Origin: Alkalihalobacillus sp. BA299
GTDB lineage: Bacteria > Bacillota > Bacilli > Bacillales > Bacillaceae_F
Assembly: GCF_017745675.1 (NCBI RefSeq)
Contig: NZ_JAFLJM010000007.1
Location: 62,001-126,000 of the forward strand
Direction of reading: 5' to 3'
Length of the DNA: 64,000 nt
In this document: positions 1 to 8,036 of the stretch, piece after piece
Numbering within the stretch: position 1 is the first letter of the stretch
How the letters are laid out: each line of letters begins with the position of its first letter
Notes under the pieces: generated by a model
The model's database searches: none
Told to the model about the DNA's origin: nothing
Seen by the model: the letters and a program-made list of their open reading frames with translations, nothing else
Translations under genes and position numbers: made by a program

Positions 1-1125
1 CATCTTATGAAAAAAGGAAAAATAGATATATATGAAGGCACAGGGCGTATTTTAGGCCCATCAATTTTTTCGCCAACTCCAGGAACGATCTCTGTAGAAA
101 TGAATAATGGCGAGGAAAATGAAATGTTAGTCCCGAAGAATGTCATTGTTGCAACGGGTTCAAGACCTAGAACATTACCTGGTATGGAAGTAGATGGAAC
201 GCACATTTTAACTTCAGATGAGGCCTTGCAGCTTGAAGAACTCCCGGAATCAATGATCATTGTTGGTGGAGGTGTCATTGGTATCGAATGGGCTTCAATG
301 CTTGCAGATTTCGGAGTTGAAGTTACAGTTATTGAATACAGTGATCGAATTTTACCGACTGAAGATCATGAAATTTCAAAAGAAGCTGCGCGTCTAATGA
401 AGAAAAAAGGTATTAAGCTTATTACAGGGGCAAAAGTACTTCCAGAAACACTTGAAAAAGCTAATGGTGTTACTATTAAGGCAGAACATAAAGGTGAAGA
501 AAAAATATTTACTGCAGAAAAGATTCTAGTATCTGTCGGGCGAGCAGCGAATGTGGAAGGGATTGGATTAGAAAATACAGACATTCAAGTTGAAAATGGC
601 ATTATACTAACCAATGAATTTTATCAAACAAAGGAATCGCATATTTATGCGATTGGAGATGTAATTGGTGGTTTACAGCTTGCTCATGTTGCATCACATG
701 AAGGTATTGTTGCTGTTGAGCATATTGCCGGTCTAACTCCTGACCCTATTAATTATGATACGGTTTCTAAGTGTATTTATAGTCATCCTGAAGTAGCCTC
801 TGTTGGTTTAACTGAAACGGAAGCAAAAGACAAAGGATTTAAGGTGAAAACAGGGAAATTTTTATTTAAATCAATTGGTAAAGCACTTGTATTTGGGGAA
901 AGTGATGGTTTTGTTAAATTAGTAGTTGATGAAAAAACAGATGATTTACTTGGTGTTCATATGATTGGACCTCATGTAACAGATATGATTTCTGAGGCAG
1001 CAATTGCTAAAGTCTTAGACGCTTCAAACTGGGAAGTATCCCATACCATTCACCCACATCCGACGCTATCTGAAATCATTGGTGAAGCAGCATTAGCTGT
1101 TGAAGGAAAAGCGATTCATTCATAA
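1..1125 (+). CDS. lpdV: Dihydrolipoyl dehydrogenase (E3), 5'-truncated by window
   Basis: Flavoprotein E3 component that reoxidises the lipoyl group of the branched-chain 2-oxo acid dehydrogenase complex with NAD+. The reading frame is open from the first base, so the ATG at 7 is internal; about 100 N-terminal residues, including the FAD-binding start and the redox-active CxxxxC, lie outside the window. What is visible: GSRPRTLPG, the NAD-binding IIVGGGVIGIEWASML, the FAD contact YAIGDVIGG and the C-terminal active-site HPHPTLSEI with the catalytic His/Glu pair. It is followed after 14 bp by bkdAA. The position in front of bkd genes makes it the dedicated LpdV rather than PdhD. Confidence 0.93.
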   Translation, partial: HLMKKGKIDIYEGTGRILGPSIFSPTPGTISVEMNNGEENEMLVPKNVIVATGSRPRTLPGMEVDGTHILTSDEALQLEELPESMIIVGGGVIGIEWASMLADFGVEVTVIEYSDRILPTEDHEISKEAARLMKKKGIKLITGAKVLPETLEKANGVTIKAEHKGEEKIFTAEKILVSVGRAANVEGIGLENTDIQVENGIILTNEFYQTKESHIYAIGDVIGGLQLAHVASHEGIVAVEHIAGLTPDPINYDTVSKCIYSHPEVASVGLTETEAKDKGFKVKTGKFLFKSIGKALVFGESDGFVKLVVDEKTDDLLGVHMIGPHVTDMISEAAIAKVLDASNWEVSHTIHPHPTLSEIIGEAALAVEGKAIHS

Positions 1126-1139
1126 TAGGAGGGATTTCC

Positions 1140-2132
1140 ATGACAGAAAATCGTCATCAAGCTCTAGGTTTATCTGATGATACGGTATTAGAAATGTATG
1201 AAACGATGCTACTCGCTCGTAGAATAGATGAGCGAATGTGGTTATTAAATCGTTCAGGAAAAATTCCATTCGTTATTTCATGTCAAGGTCAAGAAGCAGC
1301 TCAAGTAGGTGCTGCTTTCGCACTAGATCGTGAAAATGACTATATTTTACCATATTACCGTGATATGGGGGTTGTTTTGACGTTTGGAATGACTGCAAAG
1401 GATTTAATGCTGTCTGCTTTTGCTAAGGCGGAAGATCCGAATTCAGGTGGTCGTCAAATGCCAGGACACTTTGGACAAAAGAAAAATCGGATTGTTACTG
1501 GCTCATCTCCTGTAACTACTCAAGTTCCACATGCTGTAGGAATTGCTTTAGGTGGTCGAATGGAAGGGAAAGACTTTGTCACGTTTACAACATTTGGTGA
1601 GGGGTCTTCTAACCAAGGAGATTTTCATGAGGGAGCTAACTTTGCAGGGGTTCATAAGCTTCCAGTTATTTTTATGTGTGAAAATAATAAGTATGCGATT
1701 TCTGTTCCAATTGAGAAACAATTAGCTTGTGAAAAAGTTTCCGATCGAGCCATTGGTTATGGGATGCCAGGTGTCACAGTGGATGGGAATGATCCTCTAG
1801 CAGTTTACGCGGCAGTGAAAGAAGCGGCTGATCGTGGTAGAAGAGGAGATGGGCCTTCTCTTATTGAAACCGTATCTTATCGTTTAACACCTCACTCTAG
1901 TGATGATGATGACCGCACATATCGATCACAAGAAGAGGTTGAAGAAGCAAAGAAAAAGGATTCTATATATACTTTTGCGGAGTACTTAAAAGGCTTAGAT
2001 TTATTAACAGAAGAAAAAGAAAAGGAAATCAATGATCGAATCATGGCGTTAGTTAATGAAGCGACAGAATATGCAGAACAAGCTCCATATGCTGAACCAG
2101 AATATGCCATGAAATATGTGTACGGAGAATAG
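1140..2132 (+). CDS. bkdAA: Branched-chain 2-oxo acid dehydrogenase E1 alpha subunit
   Basis: Thiamine diphosphate-dependent E1 alpha subunit that decarboxylates the 2-oxo acids of valine, leucine and isoleucine; in Bacillus this supplies the primers for branched fatty acids. The 330-residue length is typical. The TPP motif is seen as GEGSSNQGDFHEG followed by CENNKYAISVP, and the phosphorylation-loop-like region YRLTPHSSDDDDRTYR is present. The ATG at 1140 has the ribosome binding site AGGAGGG. It lies 14 bp after lpdV and 12 bp before bkdAB, so all four genes form one operon. Confidence 0.95.
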   Translation: MTENRHQALGLSDDTVLEMYETMLLARRIDERMWLLNRSGKIPFVISCQGQEAAQVGAAFALDRENDYILPYYRDMGVVLTFGMTAKDLMLSAFAKAEDPNSGGRQMPGHFGQKKNRIVTGSSPVTTQVPHAVGIALGGRMEGKDFVTFTTFGEGSSNQGDFHEGANFAGVHKLPVIFMCENNKYAISVPIEKQLACEKVSDRAIGYGMPGVTVDGNDPLAVYAAVKEAADRGRRGDGPSLIETVSYRLTPHSSDDDDRTYRSQEEVEEAKKKDSIYTFAEYLKGLDLLTEEKEKEINDRIMALVNEATEYAEQAPYAEPEYAMKYVYGE

Positions 2133-2144
2133 GGGGGAGAAGCA

Positions 2145-3128
2145 ATGGCAGTTATTTCATACATTGATGCAGTTACATTAGCGTTAAAAGAAGAAATGGA
2201 ACGGGATTCTAAAGTGTTTGTACTAGGAGAGGATGTTGGTGCACGCGGTGGAGTATTCCGGGCAACAAAAGGTTTATATGACCAATTTGGAGAACAACGA
2301 GTCATTGATACTCCTCTTGCTGAATCGGCGATAGTTGGAGTCGGAGTTGGTGCTGCAATGTACGGTATGAGACCTGTTGCAGAAATTCAGTTTGCTGATT
2401 TTATTATGCCGGCGGTAAACCAAATTGTAAGTGAAGCAGCAAAAATTCGATATCGTTCAAATAATGATTGGACTTGTCCAATGACGATTCGTGCGCCTTA
2501 CGGTGGAGGCGTTCATGGAGCTCTTTATCATTCGCAGTCAGTAGAAGCAATGTTTGCTTCTGTACCGGGCTTAAAAATTGTCATGCCGTCTACTCCTTAT
2601 GATGTAAAAGGGTTACTTAAGGCAGCCATCCGAGATGACGATCCGGTATTGTTCTTTGAACATAAACGTGCGTATCGCCTCATTAAAGGAGAGGTGCCGG
2701 AAGAAGATTACACATTACCGATTGGTAAAGCAGATGTAAAACGTGAAGGTGAGGATATTACCGTAATTACGTATGGACTAGCGGTTCACTTTGCCCTCCA
2801 AGCAGCTGAGAAATTAGCCAAGGACGGAATTTCTGCACATATTCTTGATTTAAGAACGGTTTATCCTTTAGATAAAGAAGCAATCGTGGAAGCGGCTAAG
2901 AAAACAGGTAAAGTCCTTTTAGTAACAGAAGATAATAAGGAAGGTAGCATTATGAGTGAGGTTTCTGCGATTATCGCAGAAGAGTGCCTATTTGATTTAG
3001 ATGCTCCAATAAATCGGTTAGCAGGTCCGGATGTACCTCCAATGCCGTATGCACCAACGATGGAGAAATACTTTATGATCAATCCTGATAAAGTTGAAAA
3101 AGCAATGAGAGACTTAGCAGAATTCTAA
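2145..3128 (+). CDS. bkdAB: Branched-chain 2-oxo acid dehydrogenase E1 beta subunit
   Basis: Beta subunit of the heterotetrameric E1 decarboxylase; transketolase-like, 327 residues, the usual length. Recognisable segments are FVLGEDVGARGGVFRAT near the N-terminus, PLAESAIVGVGVGAA and the C-terminal domain beginning near KADVKREGEDITVITYG. A GGGGGAGA ribosome binding site precedes the ATG at 2145. It pairs with BkdAA directly upstream; the E2 gene begins 17 bp downstream. Confidence 0.95.
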   Translation: MAVISYIDAVTLALKEEMERDSKVFVLGEDVGARGGVFRATKGLYDQFGEQRVIDTPLAESAIVGVGVGAAMYGMRPVAEIQFADFIMPAVNQIVSEAAKIRYRSNNDWTCPMTIRAPYGGGVHGALYHSQSVEAMFASVPGLKIVMPSTPYDVKGLLKAAIRDDDPVLFFEHKRAYRLIKGEVPEEDYTLPIGKADVKREGEDITVITYGLAVHFALQAAEKLAKDGISAHILDLRTVYPLDKEAIVEAAKKTGKVLLVTEDNKEGSIMSEVSAIIAEECLFDLDAPINRLAGPDVPPMPYAPTMEKYFMINPDKVEKAMRDLAEF

Positions 3129-3145
3129 GAAAAGGAGGTTCATTC

Positions 3146-4426
3146 ATGGCGACAGAAATTACAATGCCCCAACTAGGTGAAAGTGTAACAGAAGGTACAA
3201 TTAGTAAATGGCTTGTGAAACCAGGAGATAAGGTGAACAAGTACGATCCAATTGCTGAAGTAATGACAGATAAAGTAAATGCAGAAGTGCCGTCTTCATT
3301 TACTGGTGTTATAAAAGAATTGGTTGCTGATGAGGATGAAACGATAGCAGTAGGAAATGTCATTTGTACAATTGAAGTAGAAGGTGCAGCCCCGGCAGCT
3401 GAAGAGAAGGTAAATAAAGTAGAAGAAAATTCTTCTGTGGCCCCTGAGGCAACAAAAGATAGTGACCAATCTCAGAAAAAGCGCTATTCCCCTGCGGTTC
3501 TACGCTTAGCACAAGAAAATGATATTGATCTTGAACAAGTGAGTGGGTCTGGTAAAGGTGGACGAATTACACGAAAAGATATTCTTGCTGTAATTGAAAG
3601 TGCCGATATTCCACAAGCGAAATCTGAAACTCCATCTGCTCAGGAAGTAGAAGCAAAAGTAGAGCCGACATCTGCACCTAAACCGGCAAAAGAAACAGCT
3701 CCAATTGACATTCCAGTAGCAGCTGGGGATATTGAAATACCTGTATCTGGTGTGCGTAAAGCGATCGCAGCGAATATGGTGCGAAGTAAGCATGAAGCAC
3801 CACATGCGTGGACTATGGTAGAAGTGGACGTAACAAACTTAGTCAATTTCCGTAACTCAGTTAAAAAAGATTTTAAACAAAAAGAAGGATTTAATATAAC
3901 ATTTTTACCGTTCTTTATTAAAGCGGTTGTTGAATCTCTTAAAGAATTTCCACAGCTTAACTCAATGTGGGCAGGCGATAAAATTATTCAAAAGAAAGAC
4001 ATTAATATTTCAATTGCAGTGGCAACAGATGATGCATTATTTGTACCTGTTATTAAGCATGCTGATGAAAAAAATATTAAAGGTATCGCTCGTGAAGTCA
4101 ATGAATTAGCTGAAAAAGTTCGCACAGGAAAGCTGTCTGGAGCAGATATGCAAGGTGGTACATTTACGGTAAATAATACAGGTTCTTTCGGATCTGTTTT
4201 ATCAACTCCGATCATCAACTATCCTCAAGCTGCGATATTATCAGTAGAGTCAATTGTCAAACGTCCTGTCGTTATGGAAAATGACATGATTGCTGTACGT
4301 AGTATGGTTAACCTTTGTTTATCTTTAGATCATCGTGTACTGGATGGTTTAGTTTGCGGACGCTTCCTAGCGAGAGTTAAAGAAAAGCTAGAGAAAATGG
4401 GGAAAGAAACTACATCGATCTATTAA
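3146..4426 (+). CDS. bkdB: Branched-chain 2-oxo acid dehydrogenase E2, lipoamide acyltransferase
   Basis: Dihydrolipoyl acyltransferase core of the complex, 426 residues. Domains in order: one lipoyl domain (residues about 1-77, lipoyl lysine K43 in MTDKVNAEV), an Ala/Pro/Glu-rich linker, the peripheral subunit-binding domain (about 112-150, YSPAVLRLAQENDIDL), a second linker, and the catalytic domain from about 190 with the C-terminal LDHRVLDG carrying the catalytic His and Asp. The ribosome binding site AAAGGAGG precedes the ATG. Last gene of the bkd operon, followed at once by a terminator. In B. subtilis yqiW (brxB) follows; here two genes intervene. Confidence 0.95.
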   Translation: MATEITMPQLGESVTEGTISKWLVKPGDKVNKYDPIAEVMTDKVNAEVPSSFTGVIKELVADEDETIAVGNVICTIEVEGAAPAAEEKVNKVEENSSVAPEATKDSDQSQKKRYSPAVLRLAQENDIDLEQVSGSGKGGRITRKDILAVIESADIPQAKSETPSAQEVEAKVEPTSAPKPAKETAPIDIPVAAGDIEIPVSGVRKAIAANMVRSKHEAPHAWTMVEVDVTNLVNFRNSVKKDFKQKEGFNITFLPFFIKAVVESLKEFPQLNSMWAGDKIIQKKDINISIAVATDDALFVPVIKHADEKNIKGIAREVNELAEKVRTGKLSGADMQGGTFTVNNTGSFGSVLSTPIINYPQAAILSVESIVKRPVVMENDMIAVRSMVNLCLSLDHRVLDGLVCGRFLARVKEKLEKMGKETTSIY

Positions 4427-4432
4427 ATTTTG

Positions 4433-4458
4433 AAAAGGGTGCTCCGGCACTCTTTTTT
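4433..4458 (+). terminator. Rho-independent terminator of the bkd operon
   Basis: Stem AAAGGGTGC / GCACTCTTT with one G-U pair, closed by a TCCG tetraloop and followed by a run of T, seven bases after the bkdB stop codon. Confidence 0.85.
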
Positions 4459-4462
4459 ACAT

Positions 4463-4534
4463 GGTTGTTTTCGTAGACCCTGTTGCTATTAGACCGTTTT
4501 CGAACATAAAGTAACAATCTTTTAGCAAAGAGCC
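4463..4534 (+). repeat. Dispersed modular repeat, degenerate short copy
   Basis: 72-bp copy of the family also found at 24406-24590, 29458-29585 and 53777-53961. It keeps only the two ends: GGTTGTTTTCGTA at the left and AACAATCTTTTAG...AAGAGCC at the right. Both internal hairpin modules are missing and there are many substitutions, so it is an old or deleted copy. Confidence 0.7.
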
Positions 4535-4662
4535 TTTTTTATACAAAGTGAAAAATAAAGCTCCTAAAGTAAGTTCTTGTAAAATAGCAGGCACTTTCGA
4601 ATAAATGATATAGAAATGGGTATTATACACGTGATACTAATGAAAAAGGAGTAGTGTTAAAG

Positions 4663-5142
4663 TTGACAAAGAAACAATTTTTATCATTCAGTTTAGCGTG
4701 TGTTTTTTCAGTATTAACATTGATCAGTAGTCAAAATGTTACATATGCATTTGAATTTGAGAGTCAACAGAAAAAAGATGAAAAATGTTGTACACACACA
4801 TGTTTAATGATGAATAACGGTTTTGCTGCTCATTTAAACATGTATTATGAATTGTTAGCTGAGAAGTATGCACCTGAATATGTGGATGCTTGGCGAGAAA
4901 TAAGTAAAGAACAAGCTGTGCTTAAAAGAAAACTTTCAGAAGCAATGAAAAATGGGCAACTGATGCATGGGGATGTTATTGACGAAGAATGGTATAAAAA
5001 ACATGAAGAGCTTCAAAATTTATTTGTTCAGGCTGTTGAACAGCGGAATGAAAAAGCATTAAAAAAAGTTTTGCCAAAAGTTTTCCAACAACAAAAAAAC
5101 TTAAACAAAATGTATAAGAAAAGATTAGCGATGATAAATTAA
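4663..5142 (+). CDS. Small secreted protein of unknown function
   Basis: About 159 residues starting at the TTG at 4663 (MTKKQFLSFS...). The upstream in-frame GTG at 4654 is only two bases from the AAGGAG at 4646-4651, while TTG 4663 is 11 bases away, so the TTG is preferred. The N-terminus is a signal peptide (two lysines, hydrophobic stretch, cleavage probably near NVTYAFE). The mature protein is highly charged and helical, with a Cys cluster KCCTHTC right after the signal, which could form disulfides or bind metal. I do not recognise a family. It is alone between two terminators. Confidence 0.75.
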   Translation: MTKKQFLSFSLACVFSVLTLISSQNVTYAFEFESQQKKDEKCCTHTCLMMNNGFAAHLNMYYELLAEKYAPEYVDAWREISKEQAVLKRKLSEAMKNGQLMHGDVIDEEWYKKHEELQNLFVQAVEQRNEKALKKVLPKVFQQQKNLNKMYKKRLAMIN

Positions 5143-5152
5143 TTTAAGTTTT

Positions 5153-5263
5153 GCTGACTAAAAAGTGTCATCGACCTTTTAAGATGTTCATCGATATATA
5201 TTGTACGTTGTTACACTATATATCGTATATCTTGAGGTTAATACACTTTATAGTCAGCTTTTT
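5153..5263 (+). terminator. Long inverted repeat ending in a T-run (probable terminator)
   Basis: Arms GCTGACTAAAAAGTGT (5153-5168) and ACACTTTATAGTCAGC (5243-5258) match at 15 of 16 positions; a further inverted repeat built on CGATATATA lies inside, and TTTTT follows. It starts 10 bp after the preceding stop codon, so it would end that transcript. The 106-bp span is unusually long for a terminator and may be a small palindromic repeat. Confidence 0.6.
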
Positions 5264-5264
5264 G

Positions 5265-5460
5265 TCTAGCTGCAGATGTCATCGGCTCGAGATCGCTTGC
5301 GCTTTTCTTGTTTAGCTTCAGCGCCCAGCGTCTAGTGGACTTCGCTCCTCCTCCTTACGATAAGTCAACATCGGCTCGTTAGCACTTGCCGTGTTTCCTT
5401 TATCTCATACGGTGGGGCTCCAGTCCATACACCGCTAAACGGGCGCTTGTGCTTTTCTTG
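5265..5460. repeat. GC-richer structured intergenic repeat of Bacillus type
   Basis: Non-coding stretch with base composition unlike its surroundings, containing GTCTAGCTGCAG, TCATCGGCTCGAG, CAGCGCCCAGCGTCTAGTGG, CGGGCGCTTGTGCTTTTCTTG and two copies of GCGCTT(N)TGCTTTTCTTG-like sequence. I recognise this wording as a dispersed repeat common between genes in Bacillaceae; a related shorter piece (CATCGGCTCGAGGTCG...CCAGCGCTTGTCGCCG) lies at 37480-37556. No ORF with a ribosome binding site is seen in it. Confidence 0.6.
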
Positions 5461-5489
5461 TTTACAAAGCGGAATTGTTACGTTATAAT
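5461..5489 (+). promoter_or_regulatory. Sigma-A promoter of the zinc-binding lipoprotein gene
   Basis: -35 TTTACA (5461-5466), 17-bp spacer, perfect -10 TATAAT (5484-5489). A second TATAAT lies at 5491-5496. The predicted transcript start falls just before the Zur-like box. Confidence 0.7.
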
Positions 5490-5500
5490 TTATAATCGGA

Positions 5501-5519
5501 AAACGTAATGATTACGAAA
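5501..5519 (+). promoter_or_regulatory. Zur operator
   Basis: AAACGTAATGATTACGAAA: arms CGTAAT and ATTACG around a central base, fitting the Bacillus Zur consensus TCGTAATNATTACGA with one mismatch. It lies between the -10 box and the ribosome binding site, where bound Zur would block transcription in zinc-replete cells. Confidence 0.8.
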
Positions 5520-5529
5520 GGGGATTCTA

Positions 5530-6693
5530 ATGCAAAAAATAAAAGCGAGCTTGTTTGCAGGCATGTTAGTAACTACGTCTTTTTTAGCTGCCTGCGGAGG
5601 ACAAGAGAAGCCTGAAGAAAATGTACAAGAAGAAGTAGTAGAAGAAGTGGAAAAAATAGAGATATATACAACGTTGTTTCCGCTAGAAGATTTTACAAAT
5701 AAAATAGGTGGAGAGTTCGTCAATGTCACTAATTTAATTCCGGTTGGTGGAGATGCTCATACATATGAACCAACAGCACGGGAAATGATTAGTTTGGCAG
5801 AAAGTGATTTGTTTATTTACAATGGTGCTGGAATGGAAGGGTTTGCTAATGCAATTATTGATACAGTTGCTAATGAAAATGTATTAGTGGTTAAGGCAAT
5901 CGATGGGATTGAATTAATTGATTATGACCATGATCACGCGCATGACGAGCATGGCGATGAAGAAGAGCACGAAGATCACGCGCATGACGAGCATGGCGAT
6001 GAAGAAGAGCACGAAGATCACGCGCATGACGAGCATGGCGATGAAGAAGAGCACGAAGATCACGCGCATGACGAGCATGGCGATGAAGAAGAGCATGAAG
6101 ATCACGCGCATGACGAGCATGGTGATGAAGAAGAGCATGAAGATCACGCGCATGACGAGCATGGTGATGAAGAAGGGGATCCACATGTTTGGCTAGATCC
6201 TATACTTTCTATTCAATTAGCAGAAAACATCAAAAATGCTCTTGGCCAGTTATTACCAGAACAACAAGACGTTTTTGAAGCTAATTTTCACGAATTGAAA
6301 GCAGAGTTAGAACAACTTGATTTAGAATTTTCTGCAATGGTAGATGAAGTTGCAAACGATACATTTATCGTTTCTCACGCAGGATTCGGGTACTGGGAAC
6401 ATCGGTATGGAATACACCAAATTGGGATTTCTGGATTATCACCAACAAATGAGCCGACACGAAAACAATTAGAGCAGATCATTCAATTTGCGGAAAAACA
6501 TAATATTCAATATGTAGCTTTTGAACAAAACTTCACATCTAACGTGGCAGAAGTTGTGAAAGATGAAGTAGGTGCAGAGCCTGTTTTTATTCATAATTTA
6601 GAGGCATTAGTTCAAGAAGACATTGATAATAATGAAGACTACTTTAGTTTGATGAGAAAAAATATTGAAGCGTTACGAATAGTATTACAATAG
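5530..6693 (+). CDS. znuA: Zinc ABC transporter substrate-binding lipoprotein with DHE-rich tandem repeat
   Basis: Cluster A-I metal-binding lipoprotein that captures Zn2+ outside the membrane; 387 residues. Signal peptide and lipobox are LAAC (residues about 19-22). Metal ligands expected for the family are visible: His in GGDAHTYEP, His in GDPHVWLDP, His in VSHAGFGYW, and Glu in AFEQNFTS. Between the first and second ligands is a His/Asp/Glu-rich loop built from five 14-residue repeats plus a partial sixth. The Zur box upstream supports zinc rather than manganese. No znuB/znuC permease or ATPase gene is adjacent, so it must work with components elsewhere. Ribosome binding site GAAAGGGG. Confidence 0.92.
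   Translation: MQKIKASLFAGMLVTTSFLAACGGQEKPEENVQEEVVEEVEKIEIYTTLFPLEDFTNKIGGEFVNVTNLIPVGGDAHTYEPTAREMISLAESDLFIYNGAGMEGFANAIIDTVANENVLVVKAIDGIELIDYDHDHAHDEHGDEEEHEDHAHDEHGDEEEHEDHAHDEHGDEEEHEDHAHDEHGDEEEHEDHAHDEHGDEEEHEDHAHDEHGDEEGDPHVWLDPILSIQLAENIKNALGQLLPEQQDVFEANFHELKAELEQLDLEFSAMVDEVANDTFIVSHAGFGYWEHRYGIHQIGISGLSPTNEPTRKQLEQIIQFAEKHNIQYVAFEQNFTSNVAEVVKDEVGAEPVFIHNLEALVQEDIDNNEDYFSLMRKNIEALRIVLQ
5932..6174 (+). repeat. 42-bp tandem repeat inside znuA
   Basis: Five full 42-bp units (5932, 5974, 6016, 6058, 6100) and a partial sixth (6142-6174), each encoding DHAHDEHGDEEEHE. Units differ only at a few third positions (GGC/GGT, CAC/CAT), with changes accumulating toward the 3' end, which suggests recent unit duplication. 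The frame is kept because 42 is divisible by three. Confidence 0.95.
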
Positions 6694-6694
6694 G

Positions 6695-6729
6695 AAAAAT
6701 GAACGGGGAGAAATCCTCGTTCATTTTTT
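6695..6729 (+). terminator. Terminator of znuA
   Basis: Stem AAAAATGAACGGGG / CCTCGTTCATTTTT with loop AGAAAT and trailing T's, directly after the stop codon. Confidence 0.85.
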
Positions 6730-6817
6730 ATAGGAATTGTAATGCGTTTTAGTTGGTTGTTCGTAAAAAAACGGGTAAAATAATTACAGACTTAACAACA
6801 TCAAGGAGTGATAAATA

Positions 6818-7240
6818 ATGCAATTTAATTTTTTGAACGATGTTGTTCAAATGGCAAGACAAGACATGGTCAATGCTGGATATAAGCAACTGACTACACC
6901 TGAAGAAGTAGATCAGGCGTTTTCACAAACAGGAACTGTGTTAGTAATGGTAAATTCTGTTTGCGGGTGTGCAGGTGGGATTGCTCGGCCAGCAGCAGCG
7001 TATATGGCAAATTATGAAAAAAAACCAGATCAATTTGTTACTGTTTTTGCAGGTCAAGATAAGGAAGCGACTGCACGTGCTAGAGAATTTTTTGAAGGAT
7101 ATCCACCATCTTCACCATCCTTTGCTTTATTAAAAGACGGCGAAATTAAAATGATGGTTGAGCGTCATGAAATTGAAGGACATGAACCAATTGAAGTTGT
7201 TCAAAAATTAGAAGCTGCTTTCGATCAATTTTGTGGCTAA
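6818..7240 (+). CDS. brxB: Bacilliredoxin BrxB (YqiW family)
   Basis: Cytosolic thiol-disulfide protein that removes bacillithiol from S-bacillithiolated proteins after oxidative stress. 140 residues with the family's CGC active site at C49-G50-C51 in [17 protein letters not shown], then [17 protein letters not shown] and [13 protein letters not shown]. The sequence is closer to B. subtilis YqiW than to YphP. Ribosome binding site AAGGAGTG precedes the ATG. In B. subtilis yqiW also follows bkdB, so this is conserved neighbourhood. Confidence 0.93.
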   Translation: MQFNFLNDVVQMARQDMVNAGYKQLTTPEEVDQAFSQTGTVLVMVNSVCGCAGGIARPAAAYMANYEKKPDQFVTVFAGQDKEATARAREFFEGYPPSSPSFALLKDGEIKMMVERHEIEGHEPIEVVQKLEAAFDQFCG

Positions 7241-7248
7241 CACTATGG

Positions 7249-7270
7249 GGCTGACGCTATAAGTCAGCCT
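7249..7270 (+). terminator. Hairpin after brxB
   Basis: Stem GGCTGAC / GTCAGCC with a 7-base loop, nine bases after the brxB stop; the following T-run is weak (AGAACTTTT). Confidence 0.55.
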
Positions 7271-7405
7271 AGAACTTTTAATTTCATTAAAGGGTTTTAA
7301 TGAAGAAAAGATAGTCACTTTCACTGCACTTGGCGGTATTTCGTGTTTTTCTATTATGGAAATGTGATATAATAATACCCGAATATGATTAGGAAGGGTG
7401 TCAAC

Positions 7406-7771
7406 ATGGAAGAGTTGTATAACCAAATACAAGGGTATTTAAATATGGATGAAGAGATTTCTTTTGAAGAATTCGACCAATACTATAAAAAAGTATTAGA
7501 TGTCCTTAGTGAAAGAAGTGAACAATTCAATGAAGATGAAGTTTGGAAAGCATTATTCATTGTTGAAAATTTAATGTCAAATGCTGATGCGAGATCAAAA
7601 GAATCAAAAGGTGCATTAGTAAAAAAATATAAGAAAATGACACAACGTACAGAACTATGGGCAAAGAATTTTGTTGTTAGACTACATAAGTTTGGTTATA
7701 ATGATGACCAAATTAATGAACGGTTTGAGAAGATGTTTGAAGAAGGTCCTGTTGAGGTTAACCAAGGATAA
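7406..7771 (+). CDS. Conserved small acidic protein, function unknown
   Basis: 121 residues from the ATG at 7406 (MEELYNQIQGYLNMDEEISF...). An in-frame ATG at 7385 exists, but the ribosome binding site AGGAAGGGTG at 7391-7400 lies between the two and selects 7406. The protein is soluble, rich in Glu/Asp/Lys and probably all helical, with no signal peptide. The look is that of a conserved Bacillaceae cytosolic protein, but I cannot name a family or function. It stands alone between brxB and the tRNA gene. Confidence 0.75.
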   Translation: MEELYNQIQGYLNMDEEISFEEFDQYYKKVLDVLSERSEQFNEDEVWKALFIVENLMSNADARSKESKGALVKKYKKMTQRTELWAKNFVVRLHKFGYNDDQINERFEKMFEEGPVEVNQG

Positions 7772-7798
7772 TAACATTTTAAGATTAAACCCTCGAAA

Positions 7799-7857
7799 AA
7801 TACACGATATATTGATGAATGTCTTATTAGTAGACCAACATCTATATATCGTGTAGG
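7799..7857 (+). terminator. Long hairpin downstream of the small acidic protein gene
   Basis: Arms TACACGATATATTGATG and CATCTATATATCGTGTA pair at all but one position across a loop of about 23 bases, followed by GGTTTTAT. The CGATATATA core recalls the hairpin at 5153-5263. It probably ends the upstream transcript. Confidence 0.5.
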
Positions 7858-7897
7858 TTTTATCACAATAGGCTTCTTCCAATTTTATTAAAGTATG

Positions 7898-7926
7898 TTG
7901 ACATTTAAGTATTCATGTTATACAAT
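7898..7926 (+). promoter_or_regulatory. Promoter of tRNA-Arg
   Basis: Perfect -35 TTGACA (7898-7903), 17-bp spacer and -10 TACAAT (7921-7926), 20 bp before the mature tRNA 5' end. Confidence 0.8.
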
Positions 7927-7945
7927 AATTCTGTCGCTAAAAAAC

Positions 7946-8020
7946 GCGCCTATGGTGAAATGGATATCACACGAGATTTCGGCTCTCGCGTTCTGGGTTC
8001 GAATCCTGGTGGGCGCGCCA
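7946..8020 (+). tRNA. tRNA-Arg (anticodon UCG)
   Basis: 75-nt cloverleaf read by eye: acceptor GCGCCTA / TGGGCGC, D arm GTGA-loop-TCAC, anticodon stem CGAGA / TCTCG enclosing the 7-base loop TTTCGGC (anticodon TCG, reads CGA), T arm CTGGG / CCTGG with TTCGAAT, discriminator G, and genomically encoded CCA. It is a single-gene unit with its own promoter and terminator. Confidence 0.93.
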
Positions 8021-8036
8021 TATATATTACATATTG

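Noticed and set aside
1892..2305. Minus-strand ORF across bkdAA-bkdAB
   Set aside because: Antisense shadow of two conserved genes, Ser-rich and without start signals.
5932..6174. CRISPR-like regular repeats
   Set aside because: The units are directly adjacent without spacers and encode protein in frame.
5891..6196. Overlapping long ORFs on both strands within the znuA repeat
   Set aside because: They are by-products of a 42-bp in-frame repeat that leaves several frames open; no ribosome binding site, and the protein sequences are monotonous.
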